A program made the position numbers and the translations under genes. A model generated the notes under the pieces. The model searched no databases, was not told the origin of the DNA, and was given only the letters and a program-made list of their open reading frames with translations. A DNA stretch of 64,000 nucleotides from Hermatobates lingyangjiaoensis (Eukaryota > Arthropoda > Insecta > Hemiptera > Hermatobatidae): NCBI GenBank assembly GCA_026182355.1, contig JAPFBL010000325.1, positions 242,501 to 306,500 of the forward strand. The letters run 5' to 3'. Shown piece by piece: positions 23,865 to 35,453 of the stretch (position 1 is its first letter; every line of letters begins with the position of its first letter).

Positions 23865-24002
23865 TTACAGCTAGAGAACACAAGAAAAAGGACTAACACT
23901 GACGAATCTCGATAATTTCGGCGTCTTGCCGTCTTCAGGAGAGAAGAAAAAAAGAAAATAAAAAGGAGAAAGAATGAAGGAACGGAGACGTAAATGCGTC
24001 CA

Positions 24003-24038
<36 letters not shown>
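23865..24038 (-). mobile_element. F4 terminal repeat with hammerhead
   Basis: Core CTGAAGA is the rc of 23932-23938. Helix II is GGC/GCC with loop AAGAC, then GAA and ATTAT (two pairs around one U). H17 is C and helix I TCTC pairs with GAGA. It is bounded by TA tracts. A near-identical copy is at 54955-55110. Confidence 0.65.
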
Positions 24039-24042
<4 letters not shown>

Positions 24043-24672
24043 ATCTAGGAGGTGTCAGAGCTTATTTTTCTTCATTGTGATTCTTCCTACGACATTTTGT
24101 CTCATATACATATCTTAGGTGTTGCTGTTCTGAATACTGGGCCGTGACTGAGTGTCGGCTTGGCGAGTAGCTGGTGGTTGGTCACCTAGTAGCTGCAGTG
24201 TGCGTGAAACCCCCGTGTGTTGACGATTAATTAATGGGTTGTGCTTCATGATTTTCATGGCTTCATATATTTGCAGTCTGGCTGGATCATTAATTTTCCA
24301 GGCTGACAATGCACTTGCAAGCAGGAGCCATCGCTAGACACACCTCCGAGGAACATGGAAGAAAACTCACCCGCCAGGACCTTGTTCAAAACACCATCAT
24401 TTTAAAGAAAATTAATGATCCAGCCAGACTGCAAATATATGAAGCCATGAAAATCATGAAGCACAACCCATTAATTAATCGTCAACACACGGGGGTTTCA
24501 CGCACACTGCAGCTACTAGGTGACCAACCACCAGCTACTCGCCAAGCCGACACTCAGTCACGGCCCAGTATTCAGAACAGCAACACCTAAGATATGTATA
24601 TGAGACAAAATGTCGTAGGAAGAATCACAATGAAGAAAAATAAGCTCTGACACCTCCTAGATTATATAAAGA
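24039..24672. pseudogene. Mirrored Penelope-like endonuclease C-terminus
   Basis: A palindrome with arms 24039-24305 and 24407-24669. Both strands encode the same 60-aa stretch from INDPARLQIYEAMKIMKHNP to its stop, the C-terminal pattern after GIY-YIG domains (EAMKI then PLINRQ). The plus arm also has 30 residues upstream (HGRKLTRQDL). TA tracts lie at 24006-24036 and 24690-24714. There is no catalytic part, so it is a fragment. Confidence 0.65.
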
Positions 24673-24719
24673 AGAGTAAATAAATAAATAAATATATATA
24701 TATATATATATATAACAAA

Positions 24720-25045
24720 TTCAATAATATATCAACTTATTGGATAGAATAGGTGTATAATGTAATCGGGATTCGGTCAATTTTCCAGGATCAAAATCAA
24801 ACTCTCAATGCCGACGTTTCGGTTTTATTTAAAACCTTTTTCATGGGTAGAAGTATACATTTTGAAACAGAAAAACCAAGTATTACAATACAAATTATTT
24901 TACAAAGAAAAATAGTCTGTGGATTTCACTGAACTCTTCAGTGTCACGTGTTCATTCAAACTACAGTTGATGTTGAAATCCACAGACTATTTTTCTTTGT
25001 AAAATAATTTGTAATGTAATACCTAGGTTTTCTGTTTCAAAACCT
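24720..25045. mobile_element. F9 terminal repeat plus palindrome
   Basis: The minus F9 hairpin is at 24800-24860 (core CATGAAA where CUGANGA is expected). Inverted arms at 24862-24945 and 24970-25045 carry AAATAGTCTGTGGATTTC and its complement. Confidence 0.6.
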
Positions 25046-25227
25046 AGTATCTGGCTAATCTGGGTCTGTCTGTTGGAAAATAATTTTAAAATTCGACAAG
25101 AATTATAAGTTCGATGTTTATGGTTTGTTGCTTTTCTTGAACTATTATTGCTTCTATTAATTGTAATTTATAATGGCTCCTTTCTCTAGCGATAATTTTC
25201 GTTGAATTGACCATCATTCCAGGATGG

Positions 25228-25445
25228 ACGACCAGCCCAGAGGCAAGTAAGTTAACAACTGAGCTAACCTGGCCTTTCACTTTACGAGCAGCATTCGTCG
25301 TACGAGCGATCGTCTTCCTCACGCATATATGGTCTCCTACCAGCCCAGAGGAGAGTACATTAACGACTGAGCTAATCTGGCCTTTCACTTTACGAGCAGC
25401 ATTCGTCGTACGAGCGATCGTCTTCCTCACGCATATATGGTCTCC
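25228..25445 (-). repeat. 108-bp tandem duplication containing a SINE head
   Basis: Two units start at about 25231 and 25339. On the minus strand each has GGCCAGGTTAGCTCAG-like SINE-head sequence plus a CGTACGACGAATGCTGCTC stretch that is not part of the SINE. An open frame runs through both on each strand, but no family is recognised. Confidence 0.6.
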
Positions 25446-25844
25446 ATTTTAAGTTTAGTAGATTAATAAAATGTGATTTTTGAAATGTGAAAACCTCATA
25501 TAAAACATGATTATTTCTTTCATGAATTTATTCTTCAAATAATATTATTCATATTGCATGTATAACATAGTTTATTTTTTCGTTTAAACTGTTTTCATAT
25601 TAATTTTAAAGCGAAAAATTTCTTCGTAATACGAGTAAATAGCAATACGAGCTCAGTTTGAGAACGAATTAAACTCATACTGTCAGCAGGTCCATTTCTC
25701 AGCTAAGACGAACGAAAACAACCATCCTAGGACCACCCTTGTGCAGGTCCCAGTTTTCTTGATAAATGATGGACACTGAGTGAAACGAAAATCTATCAAT
25801 ATAAAAAAAATAAAATCGAAACCTCTGAACTCTTTTTGTTTCTA
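25446..25844. other. Gene-free stretch
   Basis: AT-rich. No feature recognised. Confidence 0.4.
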
Positions 25845-26081
25845 CTACCTGCACAATATAATCAATGTAACAATTATATATATGTATAATAATTTGATAT
25901 TATATATAGAAATATATATGTATATATTGGTATAAATAGGCAGCAGATCCTCTTTTAAACAGGTATCATTAAAATTAACTGCAGTCTCGGCATTCACGAT
26001 CTTAAGACTGAGAGATTCGATCCGACGAACTAACCTCCTGCAAACAGGGTTCAACTGGAAAAGGAGTTGGCTAAGTGACAT
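25845..26081 (-). pseudogene. Penelope-like element, N-terminal ORF fragment
   Basis: From the ATG at 26081 the frame reads MSLSQLLFQLNP, then basic residues (RRLVRRIESL), VNAETAV and DLLPIYTN, after which the sequence becomes (TA)n. The same start is at 52115 (plus) and 32306 (plus). No reverse transcriptase follows, so this is a terminal-repeat remnant carrying the 5' end of the ORF. Confidence 0.65.
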
Positions 26082-26279
26082 GTTAAATTAAAATAGATGA
26101 CTCATGATTAGTCATTGCTATAAATAGATTAAAAGGATAGTACAGGTTAATATAAAGAGAAGGTCAAAGGTCAATAATGAACAAGAAACAAGCGGTTAGA
26201 ATAAAATAGTTGAAAGGTCAAATTATATATATAGGGTTACTAGCCGTTGTGTCTACAACGTGCTTGGTCTCCCTTTCTC

Positions 26280-26325
26280 TTTTCTCCTGAAGACGGATTG
26301 CCCGAAAATTTGAGTTTGTAAGTGT
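26280..26325 (+). ncRNA. Hammerhead ribozyme motif, family F3
   Basis: Core CTGAAGA is at 26287-26293, with a short GG/CC helix II, GAA, palindrome AATT and H17 = T. Helix I CTC pairs with GAG. A TA tract follows at 26369. Confidence 0.6.
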
Positions 26326-26494
26326 GTTTCTTTACTACGTGTCGTACCTATCCTCAATTTTGAACTGATATATATATATGATTGGCTATTTTTGACCAAA
26401 TAGTTTCCATTTTGGACTTTATTGTTTTCGGCTCTAACAACAGTGATTACTCAGTGAAGCTCTTCATATTCGAGATCCGGACCACTCATGCAGA

Positions 26495-26495
26495 A

Positions 26496-26554
<59 letters not shown>

Positions 26555-26935
26555 CAGATTCAATAATATATCGATCGTTTGATAGAATAGGTATGTTCTC
26601 TAATCGGGATTCCGTCAATTTTCTTGGATAAAACATCAAACTGTCGTTGCCGACGTTTCGGTTTTATTTAAAACCTTTTTCATAGGCAGAAATAAGAATT
26701 TTTTTAGCTAAGAAAATGGAATTTACAATGTTGTTCCTTTAAATAATGTAAATTTCATTTTCTTAGATAAAAAATGCTTACTTCTGCCTATGAAAAAGGT
26801 TTTAAATAAAACCAAAACGTTGAAACCAGAGTTCGATTTTTTATCCTAGAAAATTGACCGAATCCCGATTAGAGAACAACACACTTATTCTATCAAACGA
26901 TCGATATATTATTGAATCTGTTATATATATATATG
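26495..26935. mobile_element. F9 foldback between TA tracts
   Basis: TA tract 26498-26552, minus arm with the hairpin at 26640-26695, plus arm with the hairpin at 26785-26835, TA tract at 26922-26934. The junction motif CAATAATATATCGA occurs at both outer ends. Confidence 0.7.
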
Positions 26936-27820
26936 GGTGGGGGGACCCCGCAGTTGAGTTCCCCCGCACTTCCCTAGGGACAACCCTCACTCCAAGGTTC
27001 TACTTTTCCTGCTTTATGTACTTTGAGAATATATTTATCGTTTTATCGTTGAGGGAGTATTCTCTCTTTTAAACCTTCAAAAGAGTTTAATAATAAACAA
27101 AAATACAAACTTTACTGTCTTAGAAACATACAAATTTAATTTAAATGCAAACTAATTTAGAATTTTTTATAATAATTTTACTGTTTTTTTTTTATAATTG
27201 AACATGCTATATATATTTTGAAAATAAAGGTGAATTTTTAAAGATATGGGAAGGCTTTAGATGAGGTAACGAAGTCCTGTTTTACATAAGAACAATGGTG
27301 AAATGGAAAAGAAACCTACTAAGCTGTTTTCATATGCTATAAATATTGAAGTGTTTTAGGAGACAGTGCATTAGACGTCTCCAGGGAGAGAGGTAAGAGA
27401 AATGCAGAGAGGTAAGAATATTGAGTGTGTTGCAACACAAGGGTCCCTCTCTGCCCCCCCCTCACTCTCTCTCTCTCTCTCTCTCTCTACCCCCTCACTC
27501 ACTCTCTCTCTCTCTCTCTTCTAGCAGCCCAATACTCAATTTCCCATTATACTTTATTGCTTCCGAAACATATTCGAGAAAATGCCAGAAAAGGAATCAG
27601 AGCACAGCCGAGCGTAGGTTTAATGTCTTTCTAACAATAACATGTTATCAGGGGCTAACTTTTATAACTCTTACTGTGTTGTAAAAAAAAAAAAAAAAAA
27701 AGGAGGATGGGGGATTCTTTTCGCAAAAGGAAATTGTATTTTCTTCATTTTATATAACTATAATAAATATTGTTTTGGCGTACTTTAACATTTAAAATGT
27801 TTAACTTTACTAATATAGAT
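26936..27820. other. Gene-free stretch with a (CT)n tract
   Basis: A CT microsatellite is at 27464-27520 and a poly-A run at 27683-27700. No gene is recognised. Confidence 0.45.
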
Positions 27821-28070
27821 GAGTTCTCTAATCGGGATTTGGTCAATTTTCTAGAATAAAAAATCAAACTCTCGTTGCCAACATTTTTTTTTTAAAACCT
27901 TTTTCGTAGGCAGAAGTAAGCATTTGTTTTATCCAAGAAAATGTTATTTACATTATTTAAAGGAACAACAATGTTAACAGGACAAAACCTTCGACTAGAC
28001 TGACCTTTGACCTTTCACACACCTATTCTATCAAAGGGTCGATATATTATTGAATCTTTTACTAATATAT
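27820..28070. mobile_element. Decayed F9 foldback
   Basis: The minus arm has its hairpin at 27865-27915, with the GAAACGT part lost. The right end at 28040-28065 keeps GATATATTATTGAATC next to a TA tract. Confidence 0.5.
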
Positions 28071-28194
28071 ATAGAACGTTCATGTACTATACTCAATGCT
28101 ACTATAAATCTTTAAGGGTCTGAATGAAATTAAAAGAATCCTTTTTTAATAAACTTTCGCAGTGAACCTTTTTTTTGTAAGGATCCTTTTAATT

Positions 28195-28946
28195 TCTAGG
28201 GAAGCGAAGCTGGAACAAGATTTCCTTGCCACTCGCAATCTCCTTCCCATCCTTTACTTACGCTACATAGATGATATTTTTTTCCTGTGGCCCCATGGTA
28301 AGCATGAGTTAGATCAGTTCCTTACGTCATTTAATTCCTTCTCTTCATCTATTTCCTTTACTCATCAAGTGTCCAATAACCTTTTTACATTTTTGGATGT
28401 CAGCGTCACCTACGTTGGTTGTCATCTTTCTACTTCTATCCATATCAAGCTAACTAAATGCCCAACCAATGACTTCATTTCAATAGTTGTCGTCCCTCCC
28501 ACGTAAAAAAAGCTATTCCCAGATCATTGTCCATACGCCTCCATAAAATTTGTAGCAGTATAAAAGGTCGTTCCTTCCAAATAAATTTAATGAAACAGAA
28601 ATTTTCTGACCGAGGTTATCCTTCTAATTTCATTAACAACCGTATAGTCCCTGCAGACGTTCATCATAATTCAGGTCCTAGGAGGGATCGCAGTGACTCT
28701 AATTTCCTCATCACCACTTATTTTCCTGGTGCTCATAGGCTGGGTGCAGTTGTCAGGGAGTTTTTCCCTATACTTTCTTCTTCCTCCTGTACTTCTTCAG
28801 TCTTTAGTGAGGCACTTTCCATTTCGTATCGCAAACCTGCTAATCTTCAATCTATCTTTTCTCACATCTCTTCTCCTAAGCCTCCTAAAACTGTGTGTTC
28901 TTTTGAAAATTCTAGTTTATTCAGTTCGAAGAATCGTTTCATCTAA
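28195..28946 (+). pseudogene. Penelope-like reverse transcriptase C-terminal fragment
   Basis: The frame at 28195-28490 has YLRYIDDIFFLW (catalytic Asp-Asp motif), then FLDVSV. A frameshift near 28490-28500 separates it from the next frame, which continues with SLSIRLHKIC and FSDRGYPSNFINN, the thumb region typical of Penelope-like reverse transcriptases. It has no palm N-terminus or endonuclease. The 3' end (28905-28950) runs into (TA)n and matches the F7-type terminal repeat at 21521-21566. Confidence 0.75.
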
Positions 28947-28948
28947 TT

Positions 28949-28992
<44 letters not shown>

Positions 28993-29028
28993 TTTTTCGA
29001 TGAAAATACGATCCGAAATGGACAAATA

Positions 29029-29290
29029 CAGTTCAGTGTACATACGGAAACATGGAGAAATTAAAAACACAAACTTATAGTCTCTAATTTTTGGTTGAAC
29101 CGTCTTCAGGAGAGATAAAGGAGGGAAACCAAGCGCACTAGTACAGAGACGGTTGGAGAGGGGTCCCCAATCGTCTCTGTACTAGTGCGCTTGGTTTCCC
29201 TCCTTTATCTCTCCTGAAGACGGTTCAACCAAAAATTAGAGACTGTAAGTTTGTGTTTTTAATTTCTCTATGTTTCTTTATGCACATTGA
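29029..29290. mobile_element. F2 foldback with two hammerheads
   Basis: Inverted arms meet near 29160. The minus motif (29078-29118) has core CTGAAGA (rc of 29103-29109). The plus motif (29206-29250) has core at 29214-29220. Both have helix II GGTT/AACC, palindrome AATT and helix I TCTC/GAGA, with A in place of the G of GAA. TA tracts flank it. Confidence 0.65.
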
Positions 29291-29414
29291 ACTATATATA
29301 TATATATTGTTAAATAACGCCTCATATTTGGCTTATATATGATTCTTACATAATTTCTCCAATTTCCATAATTCCTTCCTCGTTTCTTCACTAAAACTAT
29401 AAAGCTTATCACTA

Positions 29415-29465
29415 ATATTACTAATTGATATGTTTCAAATGTACCACATTCATCATCAGGACAAT
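29415..29465 (-). ncRNA. Hammerhead ribozyme motif, family F15
   Basis: Core CTGATGA is the rc of 29453-29459. A six-pair helix II is GAATGT/ACATTT, then GAA, ACATAT (one mismatch from a palindrome) and H17 = C. It is a single copy in this window. Confidence 0.55.
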
Positions 29466-29619
29466 AATGAGAATAATAGTGAGTTAGTCAGTTTATATAG
29501 AAGCAATAATAATTCAAGAAATGTAGCCAGCCATAAGTGATCGTTGAAAAATAGAGTTATTATTTTGTTCATCTGTATGTTACCTTCGTTTTATTTCGTG
29601 TATACGAGTATACATATTT

Positions 29620-29623
29620 ACAG

Positions 29624-29657
<34 letters not shown>

Positions 29658-29800
29658 ATATATATAACAGATTCAATAATATATCGACCGTTTGATAGAA
29701 TAGGTGTGTTCTCTAATCGGGGTTCGGTCAATTTTCCAGGATAAAAAATCAAACTCTCATTGCCAACGTTTCGGTTTTATTTAAAACCTTTTTCATTTAC
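29620..29800. mobile_element. Single F9 arm next to TA tract
   Basis: The TA tract at 29620-29667 is followed by the CAATAATATATCGA junction and the minus F9 hairpin at 29755-29800. There is no inverted partner. Confidence 0.6.
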
Positions 29801-30995
29801 TATTTAAGAAATTGAATATTTATTGCTATTTTTGATTTACACATAATATGCACTCTGTGCTTGACACTATAATATTGAACTCACAAAACTATAATTGATT
29901 TGAAAATAGAAATAAAACTGAATACTAGTTGATGATGTTTTTTTTTATTTTTAGGGAAAATACTTATCTGGCATTGTTATTTTGAGTTATTAGCCGATTA
30001 ATGATGAAGTGTGAGTTTGCGATTTGAAACTGTGGCATTGTTTAGAGAGAGTGAGAGAGTTAGAGTGAGAGTGAGGGGGGGAGGAACTGAATTTCAGCAA
30101 AATATTTGATACATCGTTTATGATTTCCAGTTTGGCTTATTTCAGTTTGCCAGTAAATGCAATGCAGTCAATTCATCCAGGTTCCTATAGAGTTTTCATT
30201 CTTCCCTCAAATTACAGCTAAATGTGGGCCATTTTCAATATTGATTGGAAACTTGGCTCTTGTCCAAAACAAAAACCCGCGAAATATTTTCCATTAAATC
30301 TTTTCTATTCTTTCGACTGTAAATTGGCTTCACAAATGACTTTCAGTTAAAAGAGAAAAAAAAAGAAAAAGAAAACAATCATTAATCGTTTTAAAATTGA
30401 AATAACTTATATTTGAAAATAGAGAAATTATGACATAAAGTTTCTGAATTATGCAAGCATTATGAAACATGATAAGTGTAATTAATTTAATTACATGATT
30501 CAGCTAACTTGATACATGGGTAATCGAAACATAATTAGTTAAATTATTCTAATTAATTAAGTTATATCCTCAAATTTCAACAATATAAATACACAGTGTT
30601 GATTTTAAATTGCTTAGTTTTTCGTTTAATTTTTAATTGAGTATTAAATTGAGTGTGATGGACAGTTGAGGATGAGAAGACAGAAATATTTCTAATACTG
30701 AAGTGAGCTGACTCAGCAATGTGCGGCGTCAATCAATAGATTTGAAATCAGCCATTCATTCTGACTGCTTTATTTATATTTCACAAAGTCATCTCAATAA
30801 TCTGACCTGTCAGCCATTACTTTTTGTATATTATATTCAACAAATTTGAGAAATATAATTATAATTCGTATTACAGGAATTACTCGTATACGATATTATT
30901 ATGTGATTGTTGGCAATCATCACATCGTAAACATGACTGAGTTTCTACTATTTTCTTCTCCTGATGAAAACTAAGACTCTGATAATGAACAGTTG
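29800..30995. other. Gene-free stretch
   Basis: A short GA-rich tract lies at 30046-30080. No gene or repeat family is recognised elsewhere. Confidence 0.4.
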
Positions 30996-30997
30996 TT

Positions 30998-31240
30998 TTA
31001 GACGAGATAGCCCAGTTGTAACGCACTCGTTTCTAGATTGGTAGCTCCGGGGTTCAATACCCATTCTGGAACTCGATTTATTCACGTGAGAGGTGAATAA
31101 ATCTGAGCACGACAACCCTCAGAGAGGATGTTTAAGCCGTCGGTCCCGAGACTATACGATGTCAGGCACTCGTTAAAGATCCCCTAATCTAATTGCACTT
31201 GAGTTTGGCTAAATTTAAAGACTTCCAATATAGAAGCATT
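30998..31240 (+). mobile_element. tRNA-derived SINE
   Basis: Head GACGAGATAGCCCAG, B box GGGGTTCAATACCC, TGAATAAATCTGAGCACG, and the full central block through GTTAAAGATCCC to the AAATTTAAAG tail. Confidence 0.8.
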
Positions 31241-31329
31241 GTGCAGTATCACTAATGGCTAATCTTCGGTCCATGTGTGTATTCACAGAGACCAAATAAC
31301 TGATTCCTAGTTAGTATATTGAATTATTA

Positions 31330-31501
31330 TATTGGTAGACTCATTTTCTCAGTTATTTATCACTATCCTCACCATCTCTCTTCCATTTCTATCAGTAAGC
31401 CTAAAGCTTTCACCAATATTTTATGTGTATTTTTTTGTGAATATTTGTTCTAATTTTCTGAAGCATTTTTTCAGTAAATATGTCCTGCTTCCAACCTTTA
31501 C

Positions 31502-31545
<44 letters not shown>

Positions 31546-31575
31546 ATAATATACAAGATATGTATATATGTTAAT
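31330..31575 (+). pseudogene. Possible Penelope-like N-terminal remnant at TA tract
   Basis: An 80-aa frame ends KYVLLPTFTN directly before (TA)n (31503-31540). It resembles the LLPxYTN junction of the better fragments. The preceding residues do not align clearly. Confidence 0.3.
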
Positions 31576-31689
31576 TTTCTAAACTCAAAAGATATTTTCA
31601 GAGACTCAAGAAACTTAAGAAACAACCGGTCAAGAATAGTGTAGACCTATCATTTCTAAATAGCTATCATTCTATATATATAAATATAT

Positions 31690-31930
31690 AATATATATAT
31701 AGTTCAATGTACATAAAGAAACGTAGAGAAATTAAAAACACACATTTACAGTCTCTAATTTTTGGTTGAACCGTCTTCAGGAGAGATAAGAAAGGGAAAC
31801 CAAGCGCACTGGTACAGAGACGGTTGGAGTCTCCATGACGGTTCAACCGAAAATTAGAGACTGTAAGTGTGTGTTTTTAATTTCTCTACGTTTCTTTATG
31901 TACATTGAACTGTATTTGTCCGTTTCGGAT
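31690..31930. mobile_element. F2 foldback with hammerhead
   Basis: The minus motif (31748-31790) has core CTGAAGA (rc of 31774-31780). The plus arm keeps GGTTCAACCGAAAATTAGAGA from about 31842 but lost its core at the centre of the foldback. Confidence 0.6.
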
Positions 31931-31965
31931 CGTATTTTCTTCAAAAACGTATATATATATATATA

Positions 31966-32143
31966 AAGATTTCACATAAACCCGTGAAATAACAATCAAT
32001 GATCAAACCACAATAAGAAATGGGAAAACAAGACTAAGATGGGAAGACCGCTTGTTATGGTTGAAAGGTCTTAGTCTTGTTTTCCCATTTCATATTATGG
32101 TCTGATCATTGATTGTTATTTCACGTGTTTATGTGAAATCTTT
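31966..32143. mobile_element. F1 foldback between TA tracts
   Basis: The inverted arms carry TTTCACATAAACCCGTGAAA and its complement. The centre has lost the CUGACGA core but keeps ACCGCTTGTTATGGTTGAAA. TA tracts lie on both sides. Confidence 0.65.
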
Positions 32144-32305
32144 ATATATATATATCCTATTAATTCTTACTTTCTATCAACTCTTTTATTCTTACCGCTT
32201 TGTTTCTTGTTCTTTATTAACCTTTTATCTACTCTTTACATTAACCTTTACTAATCTTTTTAATCTATTAATACCATTGACTACCTCATTGATTTTGTTT
32301 AACAT

Positions 32306-32400
32306 GTCACTTGGCCAACTCCTTTTCCAGTTGAACCCTGTTAGCAGGAGGTTAGTTCATAGGATCAAATCTCTCAGTCATAAGATCGTAAATGCCCAGA
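32306..32400 (+). pseudogene. Penelope-like element, N-terminal ORF fragment
   Basis: The frame from 32306 reads MSLGQLLFQLNP, then RRLVHRIKSLSHKIVNA, as at 26081 and 52115. It is cut by an ATT/TA simple repeat at 32400. An inverted partial copy follows at 32535-32575. Confidence 0.6.
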
Positions 32401-32422
32401 TAATTTTAATAATAATAATAAT

Positions 32423-32466
<44 letters not shown>

Positions 32467-32588
32467 TCTTTTATATTCTATATATTATTCTATATATATA
32501 TATTCTATATATAATATATTATTATTATTATTAAAATTATCTCGGCATTCACGATCTTATAACTAAGAGGCCATAATTACGATTATGA

Positions 32589-32625
<37 letters not shown>
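32400..32625. repeat. (AAT)n/(TA)n foldback
   Basis: AAT and TA tracts at 32405-32465, the inverted counterpart at 32500-32545, and a further TA tract at 32590-32622. Confidence 0.8.
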
Positions 32626-32639
32626 CTTACCTACCTCTT

Positions 32640-33540
32640 TTAATTGTGTTGACGCAAGAGGAACTATTAAAAAATCACAGAATCTTTCAAAGAGCAGTTA
32701 TAATCAGTTTGTTTTGAACCATATTGGTCTATTCATATGCTGTTTTTGTGATATACGAGTATTTTTGGGACTTTTGTTTTATAACAAACCAGAAATAAAA
32801 CAATATAGCGTAAAAATCAATTCTTTTTCATCTTTTAAATTGTTTTAGTTTATTCCAATGGTATAATAATTAAACAAATTGTTTTCAAATAAAATTGAAA
32901 TATTTTGAATAGGGTAGCTATAACTCTATTGTATCTCACTCGATGACTAAAATTAATGTGCTTTTAATTTAATTATATGTTCAAACTTTGTGCTTTTAAA
33001 TTAACATTATAATCTTAATATAATACCCCCTTTTATACAACTACTCTTTTATTATCAAGTCATATATTTTACTTTGACAAATTATCTGAGATATATTCTA
33101 CAAAATAATCAATAAATATATAATTAAATTAGTAAACTTGTTTATTAAAATTTGAAAAAAAAAACTTTAAAAGAAGTAACTTTTCTTAATAAAGCAGTCT
33201 TTAAAATTGATTCAGTTTATATTAAAATATTACTTTGATCAGTTATTAATTTTTTCAAGATAACAAATAATTTATATCTGTAAGGATGAAAATGCTTTTA
33301 TATATAATGTCTATTCTTTAATGTTGATTTTAATTATCATATAAAATGACAAATTACATATTATAATTATGATGATATTGATTATTAAATCAATGCTGAG
33401 TCAGTGACAGATGAGTGAACTGTAATATAGTGATAAATATCTATGTTTTGGATGAAGCCCATGGTTTTTTGCTGTATGACATTTTTTTATGTCAGAATTG
33501 AAAAAATGTACACTGCTATTATTGAACAATGCACTATATC
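32640..33540. other. AT-rich gene-free stretch
   Basis: No gene, RNA or clear repeat is recognised. Confidence 0.4.
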
Positions 33541-33549
33541 TCCATATGA

Positions 33550-34302
33550 CTGTTGTACTAGATGATATCTCAAATCATTGTATCTTAGGTGACAATTATA
33601 ACCCTGAGAGTACTGGAGTACTTTCAGCTGTTCTAGGTAGTATATCAAATCATTGAATCTTGTATAACATTGTATACTAGACAGTGATGGCTCCTATACT
33701 AGGCACTAATTCAAATCATTGTATCTTAGGTCACATTATAACCCTGAGAGTACTGGAGTACTGGCAGTTGTTCTAGGTAGTATATCAAATCATTGAATCT
33801 TGTATAACATTGTATACTAGACAGTGATGGCTCCTATACTAGGCACTAATTCAAATCATTGTATCTTAGGTCACATTATAACCCTGAGAGTACTGGAGTA
33901 CTTTCAGCTGTTCTAGGTAGTATCTCAAATCATTGAATCTTGTATAACATTGTATACTAGACAGTGATGGCTCCTATACTAGGCAGTAATTCAAATCATT
34001 GTACTCGTATCTTAGGTGACAATTATAACCCTGAGAGTACAGGAGTACTTTCAGCTGTTCTAGGTAGTATATCAAATCATTGAATCTTGTATAACATTGT
34101 ATACTAGACAGTGATGGCTCCTATACTAGGCACTAATTCAAATCATTGTATCTTAGGTGACATTATAACCCTGAGAGTACTGGAGTACTTTCAGTTGTTC
34201 TAGGTAGTATCTCAAATCATTGAATCTTGTATAACATTGTATACTAGACAGTGATGGCTCCTATACTAGGGAGTAATTCAAATCATTGTATCTTAGGTCA
34301 CA
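33550..34302. repeat. 140-bp tandem array, about five units
   Basis: TCAAATCATT recurs at 33711, 33851, 33991, 34138 and 34278, so the period is 140 bp with one 7-bp-longer unit. Each unit contains CCTGAGAGTACTGGAGTACT and a second, related half with TCAAATCATTGAATCTTG. This suggests an older unit of about 70 bp. Confidence 0.95.
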
Positions 34303-34346
34303 GGTTTTCTGTATTCCTGAAATAGTTTCCATGAGTATGAGAGGGG

Positions 34347-34632
34347 CCAGGTTAGCTCAGTGGTTAATGCACTCGCCTCTGGGGTGGTTGTCCGGGGTTC
34401 GATCCCCACCAGACCCTCGAGAGCTGAATAAATCTGAATACGTCGTCCCTTGGAGAGAACCTTAAGCAGTCAGTTCCGAGCCTGTACAATGTCAGGTACT
34501 CATTAACGATCTCTGCTCGAAATGCACTTCAGTTAGGCAAAATTTAGGACTCCCAAGGTACAATCTGTAGAATCAAACAAATGGCCGGTAAACGGCTGAC
34601 TTTATCACCCACTAGGGGATCGGTTTAAACAA
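34347..34632 (+). mobile_element. tRNA-derived SINE, best-preserved copy
   Basis: Head GGCCAGGTTAGCTCAGTGG, B box GGGGTTCGATCCCC, GAATAAATCTGAATACG, central block CCGAGCCTGTACAATGTCAG, tail GGACTCCCAAGG and TTTAAACAAT. The promoter boxes match the RNA polymerase III consensus. There is no tRNA-like cloverleaf beyond the head. Confidence 0.85.
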
Positions 34633-34634
34633 TA

Positions 34635-35450
34635 ATACAAAAAAATTGGTATATTACCAATTTTAGTTCATTATCTATTATATATTCATTATATATTATC
34701 TATTTATTACTTTTAGAAAGAGGATATATAATTAATGCAAGTGATATCGAATGTCACATAAAAAAATTCTACTAATTAAACAAGAAAATATTCTTTATTT
34801 GCCTTTCATTAAGTTTATCTAACTTTTATAAAAAATAAACATCCATTTTAATGAAACTACAGGGTTTGGTTGAAATGAAATCTCTGGTAGGATGGTGGAG
34901 TAAAGCTTTTTGTTTGGTATATTTGAAAAACTGTAGTCTAACTCAAAGCGAGATATTTCAATAATTAATTAAGAGGGACTTTGTTAAATCTAATTAACTA
35001 AACCTGATGTAGTTTCTCTTAATGTTATAATTATTTAAAAAGAATTTTTTTTAGAAACTTTTTCTTTTGAATAAATAAATTATTAAAAAAAGAAGTTTTT
35101 TGTTTTAAATAGAAAGAGAGAAAAAAAAGATTTGTGTTTTGAAGAAAACTTTTTTAGATTTTTATGAATTAAAAACTGGGTTTTGTGTAAAATATGAATT
35201 GGATTTGGGATAAGAGTTTTGTAGTTGGCAGGGAAGGATTGTTTACCAAGGTGAGTTGAACAGTTTAACTGCATCCTGCGAGGTCTTAAATAGACAGTAT
35301 GATGAGCCCGCTTTGAGTAATATATCTATTGAGAATGTGGTCATTTGCAGTGGCCTTATAGAAGCCTTTCTGTTTAAGTGCTTCTATTGTGCGGAAGTAT
35401 CAGATGTTTCTAGTTATCTTTCCAGATAGATTGAGAGTAAATAGCCCTAT
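34635..35450. other. AT-rich gene-free stretch
   Basis: No gene recognised. Confidence 0.4.
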
Positions 35451-35453
35451 GTG

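Noticed and set aside
24115..24590. Host gene coded on both strands
   Set aside because: The residues match the C-terminal pattern after GIY-YIG domains of Penelope-like elements, and the locus is a TA-flanked foldback.
34347..34420. Functional tRNA gene
   Set aside because: A and B boxes are present, but the sequence continues into a SINE body and no acceptor-stem pairing closes the head.
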